From positions 1 through 64,000 of the forward strand of contig JABDGE010000001.1 of assembly GCA_013286235.1 (NCBI GenBank): 64,000 bases of DNA, in the 5' to 3' direction. The stretch is from Bacteroidota bacterium (lineage in GTDB: Bacteria > Bacteroidota > Bacteroidia > Sphingobacteriales > Sphingobacteriaceae). Under the pieces are notes generated by a model. It ran no database searches, was not told the DNA's origin, and was given only the letters and a program-made list of their open reading frames with translations. Made by a program: the position numbers and the translations under genes. Below are positions 10,197 through 18,489 of the stretch, one piece after another. Numbering within the stretch: position 1 is the stretch's first letter; every line of letters starts with the position of its first letter.

Positions 10197-10216
10197 CCTC
10201 CGCCAGCTGGCGGAGG
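10197..10216. repeat. Perfect 20-bp palindrome upstream of permease 4
   Basis: CCTCCGCCAGCTGGCGGAGG is exactly self-complementary. It lies immediately 5' of the permease 4 ATG and would place a strong hairpin over the region where a ribosome lands. Confidence 0.88.
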
Positions 10217-10368
10217 AACTTAATTTTTATTTATTAACATTATATCGTCCTCGAATTTCGATTCGCCGTGGAGAGTTAGCATTGCACCCAGAGAAAACTT
10301 ACGTAGTTTTTGAAACTTCGTAAGTTTCGCCGGTATTTGACTAATCTCTAATCTCCAGCCTCTAATCT

Positions 10369-12792
10369 CTACTCCCCATGCAAACTATCCACCGGTTTCG
10401 CCAGGGCTGCTTTTATCGACTGAAAGCTCACCGTGATAAATGCAATCGCTAAGGCAGTAAAACCCGCAAGGGCTGTCACCCACCACTGAATTTCCTGCCG
10501 GTAGGCAAAGCCCTGCAACCAGTTATGCATCAGCCACCACGCTAAAGGCGTAGCAACGACAATGGCGACCAGCACCAACATAATAAAATCTTTCGAAAGC
10601 ATGGCTACGATGTTCGAAACTTTGGCGCCCAACACCTTACGTATACCTATTTCCTTTGTCCGTTGCTCTGCGGCATAGGCTGCCAGGCCGAAAAGACCGA
10701 GGCAGGCAATAATAATAGCCAAAGAAGTGAATGCCACTGATACCTTGCCAGTTTGCTGCTCCGCCTGGTACAAAGCCTCAAAATCGCGATCCATAAACGA
10801 GGTACTGAACTCGCTGTTAGGAGCAACCTCGTGCCATTTTGTTTTTATCTGCGAAATCAGGAGCGACGCGTCAGCTGTCTTGAAACGAACGATAAAAGCA
10901 TTGTCAGAGGGTTTAAAGGTAAATACGAGCGAAGTAACGTTTTCCCGAAGGGAACGGAAATTAAAGTCTTTTATCACACCGATGATATGGTACGGTTTCA
11001 GCACTTTTGCCGTTGCGTCTTGCGGCACATACAGGATTTGGTTCAACGGGTTTTTATAGCCAAGCTGCCTGGCGGCCGTTTCATTAATGATCAGCCCGCT
11101 TGAGTCTGTGGCCATTTGAGGGGTAAAATTTCGTCCGTCCATCAGCTTCATACCCAGCGCGCCAAGGTAATTTTCGTCAACGCCCCAAATTTGGGTGTTG
11201 AGCGCATTTTTTGTGTCTATTACCTGGCTTTTGAATAAGGTATTGCTGTTACCATAATTCCAGGTAGGCACCGCATCGGAAGTGCTGACGATCTGCACCC
11301 CGGCGAGTTTACTCACCTCCTGTTTTAAAACGGCGCCTGCGCTGCCCAATGACGTGGTATTATTTACCATCAGAACATGTTCCCGGTCGTAGCCAATGTC
11401 TTTATTGTGAATATAGCGCAGCTGATTATAAATGACCAAAGTACCTATGATGAGGAATATGGAAATAGCAAATTGAAAAACGACCAGGAAACTACGCAGG
11501 AAACCGCTTTTAAATCCTGACGAAAGCTTGCCTTTCAATACCTCGATGGGTTGAAATGCGGACAACACCAGGGCCGGGTACGAGCCGGCGAGGCAGCCGA
11601 TAACCAAAACAGCCACCGCCAGCAGCGGCACAAGCCATGCAATAATATGCGGTGTTACCACAAGTTGTTTGCCCGATAATTGGCCGAATGCAGGCAGCAG
11701 CGCGTACGCAGCAAATACAGCAATGGCGGCAGCAATAAACGTAATAAAAACGGATTCGAACAAGAACTGGGTGATGAGGTTTTTGCGCTGCGAACCAAGC
11801 ACCTTTCGAACACCAACTTCCTTTGCCCGGTTTGAGGACCTTGCAGTAGAAAGGTTCATGAAGTTGACGCATGCGATAAGCAGGATGAACATGGCAACAG
11901 CGGAAAAAATATAAATGTACTGGATATTTCCGTTGGCGCCGAGCTCAGCGACCCGGTTGGAATGTAGGTGTATATTCCTTAACGGCGCCAGGTTGATCCG
12001 AACGTAGTTACCCGATTGCTCAAATTGGGTCATATTAAGGTGTGCGGCGCTTTCCAACGATGGGCCTACCATTTTCGTCATAAATGAAGGGAACTTCGTC
12101 TCGAGGATTTTGTAGTTCCCGCCGGGCCTGAGCAGCAAATAGGTCTGGAAATTCGCGCTCAGCCAGGCATTATTCCGGCTCTCGTTAAGCGTGGACATTG
12201 ATAAAAAGAAATTGAAGTTGAAATGCGATTGAATGGGAATGTTTTTTATCACGCCGGTTACCTTGTAGAGCGCGGTGTCGTTAAAGGTCATGGTTCGGCC
12301 CACCACATCGGTGCTGTTAAAATACTTCCGGGCCGTTTGTTCGTCTAACACGACAGAATGCGGTTCTTTCAGTGCAGTAGCAGGATCGCCCTCAATCATC
12401 GGTAAGGTAAAAACGTCAAAAATGGTGGGATCCGCGTAGGTAACCATCCACTCCTGGATAAGCTGGTTACCCTTGCGTACCTGTAAACCGCCGCCAGTGC
12501 GGAACCGTGTCACTTGTTCTATTTCGGGGAAACTGTTTTTTAAGGCGGCAGCCATTGGCGCCGGGGAAACCGCGTATGAATTGGCGTTGCCGCCAAATTT
12601 GATATCGTTATTAACCCTATAAATACGATCAGCCTTTTGGTTGTAGCTGTCGTAGCTCAACTCGTCATACACATAAAAGACAATCAGCATGCAGGTGGCC
12701 AATCCCAACGCCAGCCCGAACACGTTAATAAAGGTAAACCCTTTATTTTTCATCATCCCGCGAAACGCGGTCTTTATGTAGTTCTTTATCAT
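10369..12792 (-). CDS. Permease 5, two-lobe MacB/FtsX-like ABC transporter permease
   Basis: 807 aa. It is closely similar to permease 6 over its whole length (both begin MIKNYIKTAFRG, both have NKGFTFINVFGLALGLATC) and more loosely to permease 10. Coupling motifs are RAKEVGVRKVLGSQRKN and TKEIGIRKVLGAKVSN, with HIIGVIKDFNFRSL in the second periplasmic domain. The C-terminus KPVDSLHGE is the most diverged of the set. The gene and its upstream DNA appear to be one copy of a duplicated unit of about 2.8 kb (see findings). Its 5' flank has a small hairpin (CCCGGTGG/CCGGG) rather than the usual G/C element. Unusually for the array, the 3' flank carries AATCTCTAATCTCC words. Confidence 0.93.
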   Translation of the reverse strand: MIKNYIKTAFRGMMKNKGFTFINVFGLALGLATCMLIVFYVYDELSYDSYNQKADRIYRVNNDIKFGGNANSYAVSPAPMAAALKNSFPEIEQVTRFRTGGGLQVRKGNQLIQEWMVTYADPTIFDVFTLPMIEGDPATALKEPHSVVLDEQTARKYFNSTDVVGRTMTFNDTALYKVTGVIKNIPIQSHFNFNFFLSMSTLNESRNNAWLSANFQTYLLLRPGGNYKILETKFPSFMTKMVGPSLESAAHLNMTQFEQSGNYVRINLAPLRNIHLHSNRVAELGANGNIQYIYIFSAVAMFILLIACVNFMNLSTARSSNRAKEVGVRKVLGSQRKNLITQFLFESVFITFIAAAIAVFAAYALLPAFGQLSGKQLVVTPHIIAWLVPLLAVAVLVIGCLAGSYPALVLSAFQPIEVLKGKLSSGFKSGFLRSFLVVFQFAISIFLIIGTLVIYNQLRYIHNKDIGYDREHVLMVNNTTSLGSAGAVLKQEVSKLAGVQIVSTSDAVPTWNYGNSNTLFKSQVIDTKNALNTQIWGVDENYLGALGMKLMDGRNFTPQMATDSSGLIINETAARQLGYKNPLNQILYVPQDATAKVLKPYHIIGVIKDFNFRSLRENVTSLVFTFKPSDNAFIVRFKTADASLLISQIKTKWHEVAPNSEFSTSFMDRDFEALYQAEQQTGKVSVAFTSLAIIIACLGLFGLAAYAAEQRTKEIGIRKVLGAKVSNIVAMLSKDFIMLVLVAIVVATPLAWWLMHNWLQGFAYRQEIQWWVTALAGFTALAIAFITVSFQSIKAALAKPVDSLHGE

Positions 12793-13156
12793 AATGGTGG
12801 GTTGGTTCTCCCGGCAACCACCGGGTTTCCATTATGTATGAAAAACCCATACCAATATTGCAAATAACTGATTATCAATTCGATAAAATAAAAAGCAAAA
12901 GTACACTGTCCGCATGTGTAACAGTAGGGTGTACGGATATGATACAGGGGATCAGGATCAGGATCAGAATTTTCTTGAATGCGGAATGCGGTCCCGATAG
13001 CTATCGGGTGCGGAAGTAAGAATGAGAAACTACATTTTGGTGATCAGCACATCTAAAACTCACCACATATTCAAATTATTTCATTCGCACATCTGCACAT
13101 CCGCACTCCGTACATAAATCTGCGACTTTCCACTCCCTGTTTAGGGGGTTGGGGGG
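12793..13156. repeat. 364-bp gap: palindrome and word repeats, no gene
   Basis: The gap contains CCCGATAGCTATCGGG at 12993-13008, GCACATC(T/C)GCACATCC words at 13087-13106, and a degraded G/C element at 13134-13156 abutting the permease 6 stop. The segment 12991-13105 is homologous to 15791-15900, upstream of permease 6. No ORF with family support was seen. Confidence 0.8.
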
Positions 13157-15580
13157 TTACTCGCTCCGCAAACTCTTCACCGGATTCGTCAGTGCTGCTT
13201 TTACCGATTGGAAGCTGATAGTTAACAAGGCAATGGCGATAGCCGACGCCGCTGCCGCAACGGGCACCCACCATTGGATATTCTGCCGGTAGGCAAAACC
13301 CTCCAGCCAGGAATGCATGGCCCACCAACCCAGAGGAACAGCCACGACGATGGCAATCAGCACCAGCCTGATAAAATCCTTCGAGAGCATGTTAACGATG
13401 GTGGCCAGGTTGGCGCCCAATATCTTGCGGATGCCGATCTCCTTGGTGCGCTGTTCGGCTGCATATGCCGCCAGGCCAAACAGCCCCAGGCAGGCAATAA
13501 TGATGGCAAGAGAAGTAAAAGCAATGGATATGGCCCCGGTCCGCTGCTCGCTGCGGTAAAGGGCGTCAAAGTTGTCGTCCAAAAATGAATAGCTAAACTC
13601 CCGGTTGGGCGACAGGCCTTTCCACCGGTTTTGTATGCTTTGAATAAGCGAGGGCATATCCTGTGAGTTGACACGCACACTTAAGGTGCCCGCGCCATGG
13701 TCCAGGTTAAAAAGCAGAGGTGTGATGTTGGTCTTTAGTGATGCAAAATTAAAATCCTTAACAACGCCGATAATATGGTATTTGGCCATAATAGTGGCGG
13801 CACTGTTAGCCGGACTGTAAACAGGCTGGTTGACCGGGTTGGCATAATCCAATTGTTTGGGAAATGCTTCGTTAACGACCACCGCCATGCTGTCGGAGGC
13901 CATGTCCTTTGAAAAATTACGCCCGGCAGCCATCTTGATGCCCATGGTCGGTATATAATCTTCGTCCACGTTCCAGTTGTAGGTTAGCACTGATCGCTTC
14001 TGTTCCATCACCGGGTCCTTAAAATAGGTGGTGCTGTTGTTGTTACCGTCCGTTGGAAGTGCGTTTGAAAGTGCTGCACTTTCCACTCCGGCCAATTGCT
14101 TAACCTCTTGCTTAAAAGTGCCCTGGGCCTTGCCCAGCGCCCACACATTTTTTACTACCAGTACATGGTCGCGGTTATAGCCCAGGTCCTTATGCTGGAT
14201 GTACCGCAATTGGTTGCTGATCACCAGTGTACCTACTATCAGGAAAATAGAGATCGCAAATTGGAAAACAACCAACACACTGCGCAAATTTCCTCCTTTA
14301 AAGCCGCCGGCGAGTTTGCCTTTCAAAACCTGTATCGGCTGAAAGCCGGATAGGAACAGTGCCGGATACGATCCTGCCAGGCAGCCCACCACCAAAATAA
14401 TTATAAGCAGCGCCGGCAAAAGCCAGCCCAGTATTTGCGGAGTGATGGTAAGTTCCTTGCCCGACATTTGGTTAAACAGACCTAAAAATGCCCAGGCTGT
14501 AAGTACGGCGATAATCGCACCCGCCAGGGTGACCAAAATAGATTCAGTCAAAAACTGCGCGATCAATGCACTGCGCGGCGATCCCAATACCTTGCGTACG
14601 CCCACCTCGCGTGCCCGGTTTGCGGACCGTGCGGTAGAAAGGTTCATGAAATTTACACAGGCAATAAGCAGTATAAATATAGCGGTGGCTCCAAAGATGT
14701 AAACGTAGTCGATATTACCGCCCGGCTCTATTTCATCTATACTGGCCGACTTTAAATGTATTTGGGTAAGCGGTATGAGGCTGAACCTGAAAAAGCTGCC
14801 ATTTTTTTCAAAGGTCTTAAAATCGAGGTGCATAACGGACTCGAGCTCAGCATTAGCATGCCTTACCATGAAGTCGGGGAGCTTGGCGGCAAAGACCTTA
14901 GGGTCGGCGCCGGGTTTAAACAAAATATAGGTGCTGAAGTTATTGCTGAACCATGTTGTTTGCTTAGCCTCGCCGATGGTAGCCATCGACATAAAAAAAT
15001 CGAAATGGAAATGTGATTGTTTCGGAACGTTTTTGATGACACCGGTTACCTTGAATTGGATGGAATCATTAACCGTAAGTACATGGCCGACAGCATCAAC
15101 AGTGTTAAAATATTTTTTCGCCATGTCTTCGGTTATTACCACGGTATGCGGCTCGACGAGCGCCTTTGCGGGGCTTCCATCCACCATAGGCAGGGTAAAC
15201 ACATCGAATATGGAATTATCCGCATACACCATCCGGTCTTCCTGGATGTCCTGCGTCCCCTTTTTAACCTGGTTACCACCGCGGTTCCTAAACCTTGCCA
15301 CCTGCTCAATTTCCGGAAAGTCGGCCTTCAGGGCCGCAGCAGCCGGGGCGGGTGTAATGGCGTATGAGTTATCCAAACCGCCGAATTTGATCTCATTATT
15401 CACCCGGTGGATCCGGTCGGCCTTGGTATTATAGCGGTCGTAGCTCAATTCGTCGAACACATAAAAAACGATGAGCAGGCAGGTTGCCAGTCCCAATGCA
15501 AGCCCGAATACATTTATAAAGGTAAAACCCTTATTTTTCATCAGCCCGCGAAAGGCCGTTTTGATATAGTTTTTTATCAT
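13157..15580 (-). CDS. Permease 6, two-lobe MacB/FtsX-like ABC transporter permease
   Basis: 807 aa, the same length as its close paralog permease 5. Motifs are RAREVGVRKVLGSPRSA, TKEIGIRKILGANLAT (Ile replaces Val in the second coupling motif) and HIIGVVKDFNFASL. It ends in NPVKSLRSE. Differences from permease 5 concentrate in the periplasmic domains, for example the segment after residue 60 and the region 490-600, while the membrane blocks stay alike. No G/C element precedes its ATG, but one follows its stop. No frameshift was seen, so both duplicates appear functional. Confidence 0.93.
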   Translation of the reverse strand: MIKNYIKTAFRGLMKNKGFTFINVFGLALGLATCLLIVFYVFDELSYDRYNTKADRIHRVNNEIKFGGLDNSYAITPAPAAAALKADFPEIEQVARFRNRGGNQVKKGTQDIQEDRMVYADNSIFDVFTLPMVDGSPAKALVEPHTVVITEDMAKKYFNTVDAVGHVLTVNDSIQFKVTGVIKNVPKQSHFHFDFFMSMATIGEAKQTTWFSNNFSTYILFKPGADPKVFAAKLPDFMVRHANAELESVMHLDFKTFEKNGSFFRFSLIPLTQIHLKSASIDEIEPGGNIDYVYIFGATAIFILLIACVNFMNLSTARSANRAREVGVRKVLGSPRSALIAQFLTESILVTLAGAIIAVLTAWAFLGLFNQMSGKELTITPQILGWLLPALLIIILVVGCLAGSYPALFLSGFQPIQVLKGKLAGGFKGGNLRSVLVVFQFAISIFLIVGTLVISNQLRYIQHKDLGYNRDHVLVVKNVWALGKAQGTFKQEVKQLAGVESAALSNALPTDGNNNSTTYFKDPVMEQKRSVLTYNWNVDEDYIPTMGIKMAAGRNFSKDMASDSMAVVVNEAFPKQLDYANPVNQPVYSPANSAATIMAKYHIIGVVKDFNFASLKTNITPLLFNLDHGAGTLSVRVNSQDMPSLIQSIQNRWKGLSPNREFSYSFLDDNFDALYRSEQRTGAISIAFTSLAIIIACLGLFGLAAYAAEQRTKEIGIRKILGANLATIVNMLSKDFIRLVLIAIVVAVPLGWWAMHSWLEGFAYRQNIQWWVPVAAAASAIAIALLTISFQSVKAALTNPVKSLRSE

Positions 15581-15953
15581 CGGTGATTGGATTGAAAGTC
15601 AATAGCGGCGTACTGCCGAACAGAACTAAGACGACAAGGAATCCCGGATGGTTACGCGTCAGAATCGGAATTTTTCACGTATTGTTATTTTTTTTAAGGC
15701 GTTCAAGATGGCTACGCCGTTTTCAGAATTTTAGAATGAGCAGAATTTTTTAATGCGGAGTTCGGTCCCGATAGCTATCGGGAGCCAATGCGATAGCTAT
15801 CGGGTGCGGAATTAAGAATGAGAAATTGCATTTTGGTCATCAACACTTATTCAAATCACAACATATTCAAATTATTTCGTCCGCACTCTTGCACATCCGC
15901 ATATCTGCACATCCGCGCTCTTTGCACATCAGCATATCTGCACATCCGCACAT
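15581..15953. repeat. 373-bp gap: palindromes and TGCACATC words, no gene
   Basis: The gap holds CCCGATAGCTATCGGG at 15767-15782, a second copy of its core at 15791-15804, and about seven GCACATC/GCATATC words between 15888 and 15952 that run into the permease 7 stop. The middle part is the duplicate of 12991-13105. No coding sequence is supported. Confidence 0.8.
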
Positions 15954-18329
15954 CTACTCACTTCGCAAACTCTTTACCGGGTTCGCCAGGGCCACTTTGA
16001 TCGACTGAAAGCTAACCGTAACCACTGCAATGATCACCGCAACAATTCCCGAAATGATAAATACCCACCAATTGATGTCGATCCGGTATGAATAGTTCTT
16101 CAGCCATTTGCTCATCACCAGGTAGGCAATGGGGAATGCCACGAGGCACGATAACAGTACCAACTGCAAAAATTCCTTTGAGAGCAGGGCAGCCAGCCCG
16201 GTTACATCCGCGCCCAGCACCTTGCGGATGCCGATTTCCTTGGTCCGCCGTTCAGCGGTATAGGCTGCAAGTCCGAACAGGCCCAGGCAGGAGATCAGAA
16301 TCGCCAGGGAGGCAAACAAACGCGACAGCTTGTTCACCAGCATTTCGCTCAAAAACATCCGGTTGAATTGATCGTCAACAAAGCGGTAGTCAAAGGGATA
16401 GGCCGGATTATCTTTTTTCATAATACCCTGCGTAGCCGCAAGCGATTTTTCTATATCGCCACCTGGTTTAATGCGCACATACATCACTGTTGCATTTTTG
16501 GGCGGCACGCTGAAAAACAAAACCGGATCGGGCTTGCCATACATATCACCATAAACATAGTCGTTCACCACGCCCACTATCGTAGCCATGGTGGTATCCC
16601 CATCAAAGTGTACCGTTTTACCCACGGCGCTCCCCTTCCCCATCAGCTTTTCCATGGTCTCAGTCGCGAGCATGCGGATGGGTTTGGTCGTGGTATCGCC
16701 GACGGTAAGGTTACGGCCCTCCAGCAGCTTCAGGCCCGATGTTTCCAAAAATTCGGGCGTTACATACCGGGTCGAGATCAATACCTTTGATCCGGAGGGT
16801 TTGCCGTCCCAGGTAAGGCCATCCGTATTATTGCCACCGTAAATAATAGAATGATCGGCAAGCGCCACGCTCGAAACATAGCCTGTGTTAAGCAAATCTT
16901 GCTTGATGGCATAATAATCACCCGCCATTTGCCCCTGCAGGTCCATTTCGACAAGGTTGTTTTTATTAAAACCAAGCTGCCTGCTTTTAATGTGCTGTAT
17001 TTGCTGGTAAATGATGATCGTACTAATGATCAGCACAATAGAAACACTAAATTGCAGTACCACCAGCCCTTTACGTATCATCGCCGCGCCGCTGTCCTTA
17101 AGCTTCAAACCCTTCAGCACTGCTGCCGGGTTAAATGAGGATAAATAAAGCGATGGATAACTCCCTGCAATCAGGCCGCAAATCAGCGTGATGCCGATCA
17201 ACGCCGCAAGGTGCAAGGGGTTACTTAAACCCAGCGTAAGCTGCTTCTGCACCAGCAAGTTGAATCCCGGCAATACCAGGGAAACGGCGATGACGGCAAA
17301 TACGCCGGCTACAAAGGCCATAAATATAGCTTCGCTGATGAATTGACCGGCCAGCAAGGCCTTACCGGCGCCCAACACCTTCCTCACGCCTACCTCGCGT
17401 GCCCGTTTTTCGCTTCTGGCAGTGGCCAGGTTCATAAAGTTGATACAGGCTATCAGCAGGATGATCCAGGCGATGATGGTAAACAGGTGTACATATTCAA
17501 TTTGTCCGCCGCCGGTTTGCTTGCCGTCTTTAAATTCGCCGTACAAATGCCAGTCGTTCATTGCAAACAAAAAGGCATGGCCCAGTGCTTTCGGCTCTCT
17601 TTTTTGGATATAGCCGTAAAGTTGTTTATTGATGGTTTCGGGATTTACACCCGGTTTCAGCTCGACGTAGGTACTGGTCGATTGACTACCCCAGCTCTTG
17701 AGCCAGGGACTCTCATCAAAATAGATCTGGTACGGCATCAGCCATTCAAACTGCAGGGTTCCGTTTGGCGCCAGGTCTTTCAAAACCCCCGTAACGATGT
17801 AGTTTTGCTTGTTATCAACCCGGATGGATCTACCTAAAACATCGCGATCATTGCCAAAAAACTTTTTAGCCGTCTTTTCAGTAATGACAATTGACCGCAG
17901 TTGCGCAAAGGCCGACGACGCGTTGCCCTGTACAAAAGGCAGTGTAAACATGCTGAAGATAGTTGGATCAGCATACTGCCCCGTCGAAAAAACCGATTTA
18001 TTGTTATAGGAAAACAGCAGTGAAGTTCCCCCTTCCGACAATCGGCCGGTATTGGCAACACCCGGTAATTCGGTCTTTATCGCAGCAGCCATCAGACCCG
18101 GGGTAGAACCTTCCGTAAATACGTAGGTATCATACTTCTGATTCTCCATCACAAAGTACAGCCTGTCTTTTTTGGTATTGACGGAGTCGAAATTAACCTC
18201 ATCCTCTACCCACAAAAATATCAGCGAGGCACAAGCAATCCCTATTGCCAGTCCACCGATATTCAAAAAACTGTAGCCGCTGTTCTTTGTCAGCCCGCGC
18301 CACATGGTTTTAAAATAGCTTTTTAGCAT
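15954..18329 (-). CDS. Permease 7, two-lobe MacB/FtsX-like ABC transporter permease
   Basis: 791 aa. It starts MLKSYFKTMWRGL rather than the usual MIKNY. Coupling motifs are RAREVGVRKVLGAGKAL and TKEIGIRKVLGADVTG, with TIVGVVNDYVYGDM (Asp-Tyr instead of Asp-Phe) and NPVKSLRSE at the end. The second periplasmic domain contains GLTWDGKPSG, which groups it with permeases 1, 2 and 12. A G/C palindrome variant lies 9 nt before the ATG. Intact. Confidence 0.92.
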   Translation of the reverse strand: MLKSYFKTMWRGLTKNSGYSFLNIGGLAIGIACASLIFLWVEDEVNFDSVNTKKDRLYFVMENQKYDTYVFTEGSTPGLMAAAIKTELPGVANTGRLSEGGTSLLFSYNNKSVFSTGQYADPTIFSMFTLPFVQGNASSAFAQLRSIVITEKTAKKFFGNDRDVLGRSIRVDNKQNYIVTGVLKDLAPNGTLQFEWLMPYQIYFDESPWLKSWGSQSTSTYVELKPGVNPETINKQLYGYIQKREPKALGHAFLFAMNDWHLYGEFKDGKQTGGGQIEYVHLFTIIAWIILLIACINFMNLATARSEKRAREVGVRKVLGAGKALLAGQFISEAIFMAFVAGVFAVIAVSLVLPGFNLLVQKQLTLGLSNPLHLAALIGITLICGLIAGSYPSLYLSSFNPAAVLKGLKLKDSGAAMIRKGLVVLQFSVSIVLIISTIIIYQQIQHIKSRQLGFNKNNLVEMDLQGQMAGDYYAIKQDLLNTGYVSSVALADHSIIYGGNNTDGLTWDGKPSGSKVLISTRYVTPEFLETSGLKLLEGRNLTVGDTTTKPIRMLATETMEKLMGKGSAVGKTVHFDGDTTMATIVGVVNDYVYGDMYGKPDPVLFFSVPPKNATVMYVRIKPGGDIEKSLAATQGIMKKDNPAYPFDYRFVDDQFNRMFLSEMLVNKLSRLFASLAILISCLGLFGLAAYTAERRTKEIGIRKVLGADVTGLAALLSKEFLQLVLLSCLVAFPIAYLVMSKWLKNYSYRIDINWWVFIISGIVAVIIAVVTVSFQSIKVALANPVKSLRSE

Positions 18330-18338
18330 GCCCCCTAA

Positions 18339-18358
18339 CCTCAGCCAACTGGCGGAGG
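18339..18358. repeat. Imperfect G/C palindrome upstream of permease 7
   Basis: CCTCAGCCAACTGGCGGAGG is a variant of the perfect palindrome at 10197-10216 with two changes. Its position relative to the start codon is conserved. Confidence 0.8.
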
Positions 18359-18408
18359 AATTTAATTAGTTAAATTATAAACGTCTTGTATCTCTCATAA
18401 TTCCACAT

Positions 18409-18486
18409 CCGATAGCTATCGGATCTAGTTTCTACTCACTATTCACAACTCCCCATTCCCTACTCCCCCTTTAGGGGCCGGGGGGC
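18409..18486. repeat. Palindrome and G/C element after permease 8 stop
   Basis: CCGATAGCTATCGG at 18409-18422 and a CCCCCTTTAGGGG element with a trailing G-run at 18465-18486, the latter a few bases from the permease 8 stop codon. Confidence 0.8.
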
Positions 18487-18489
18487 GAA

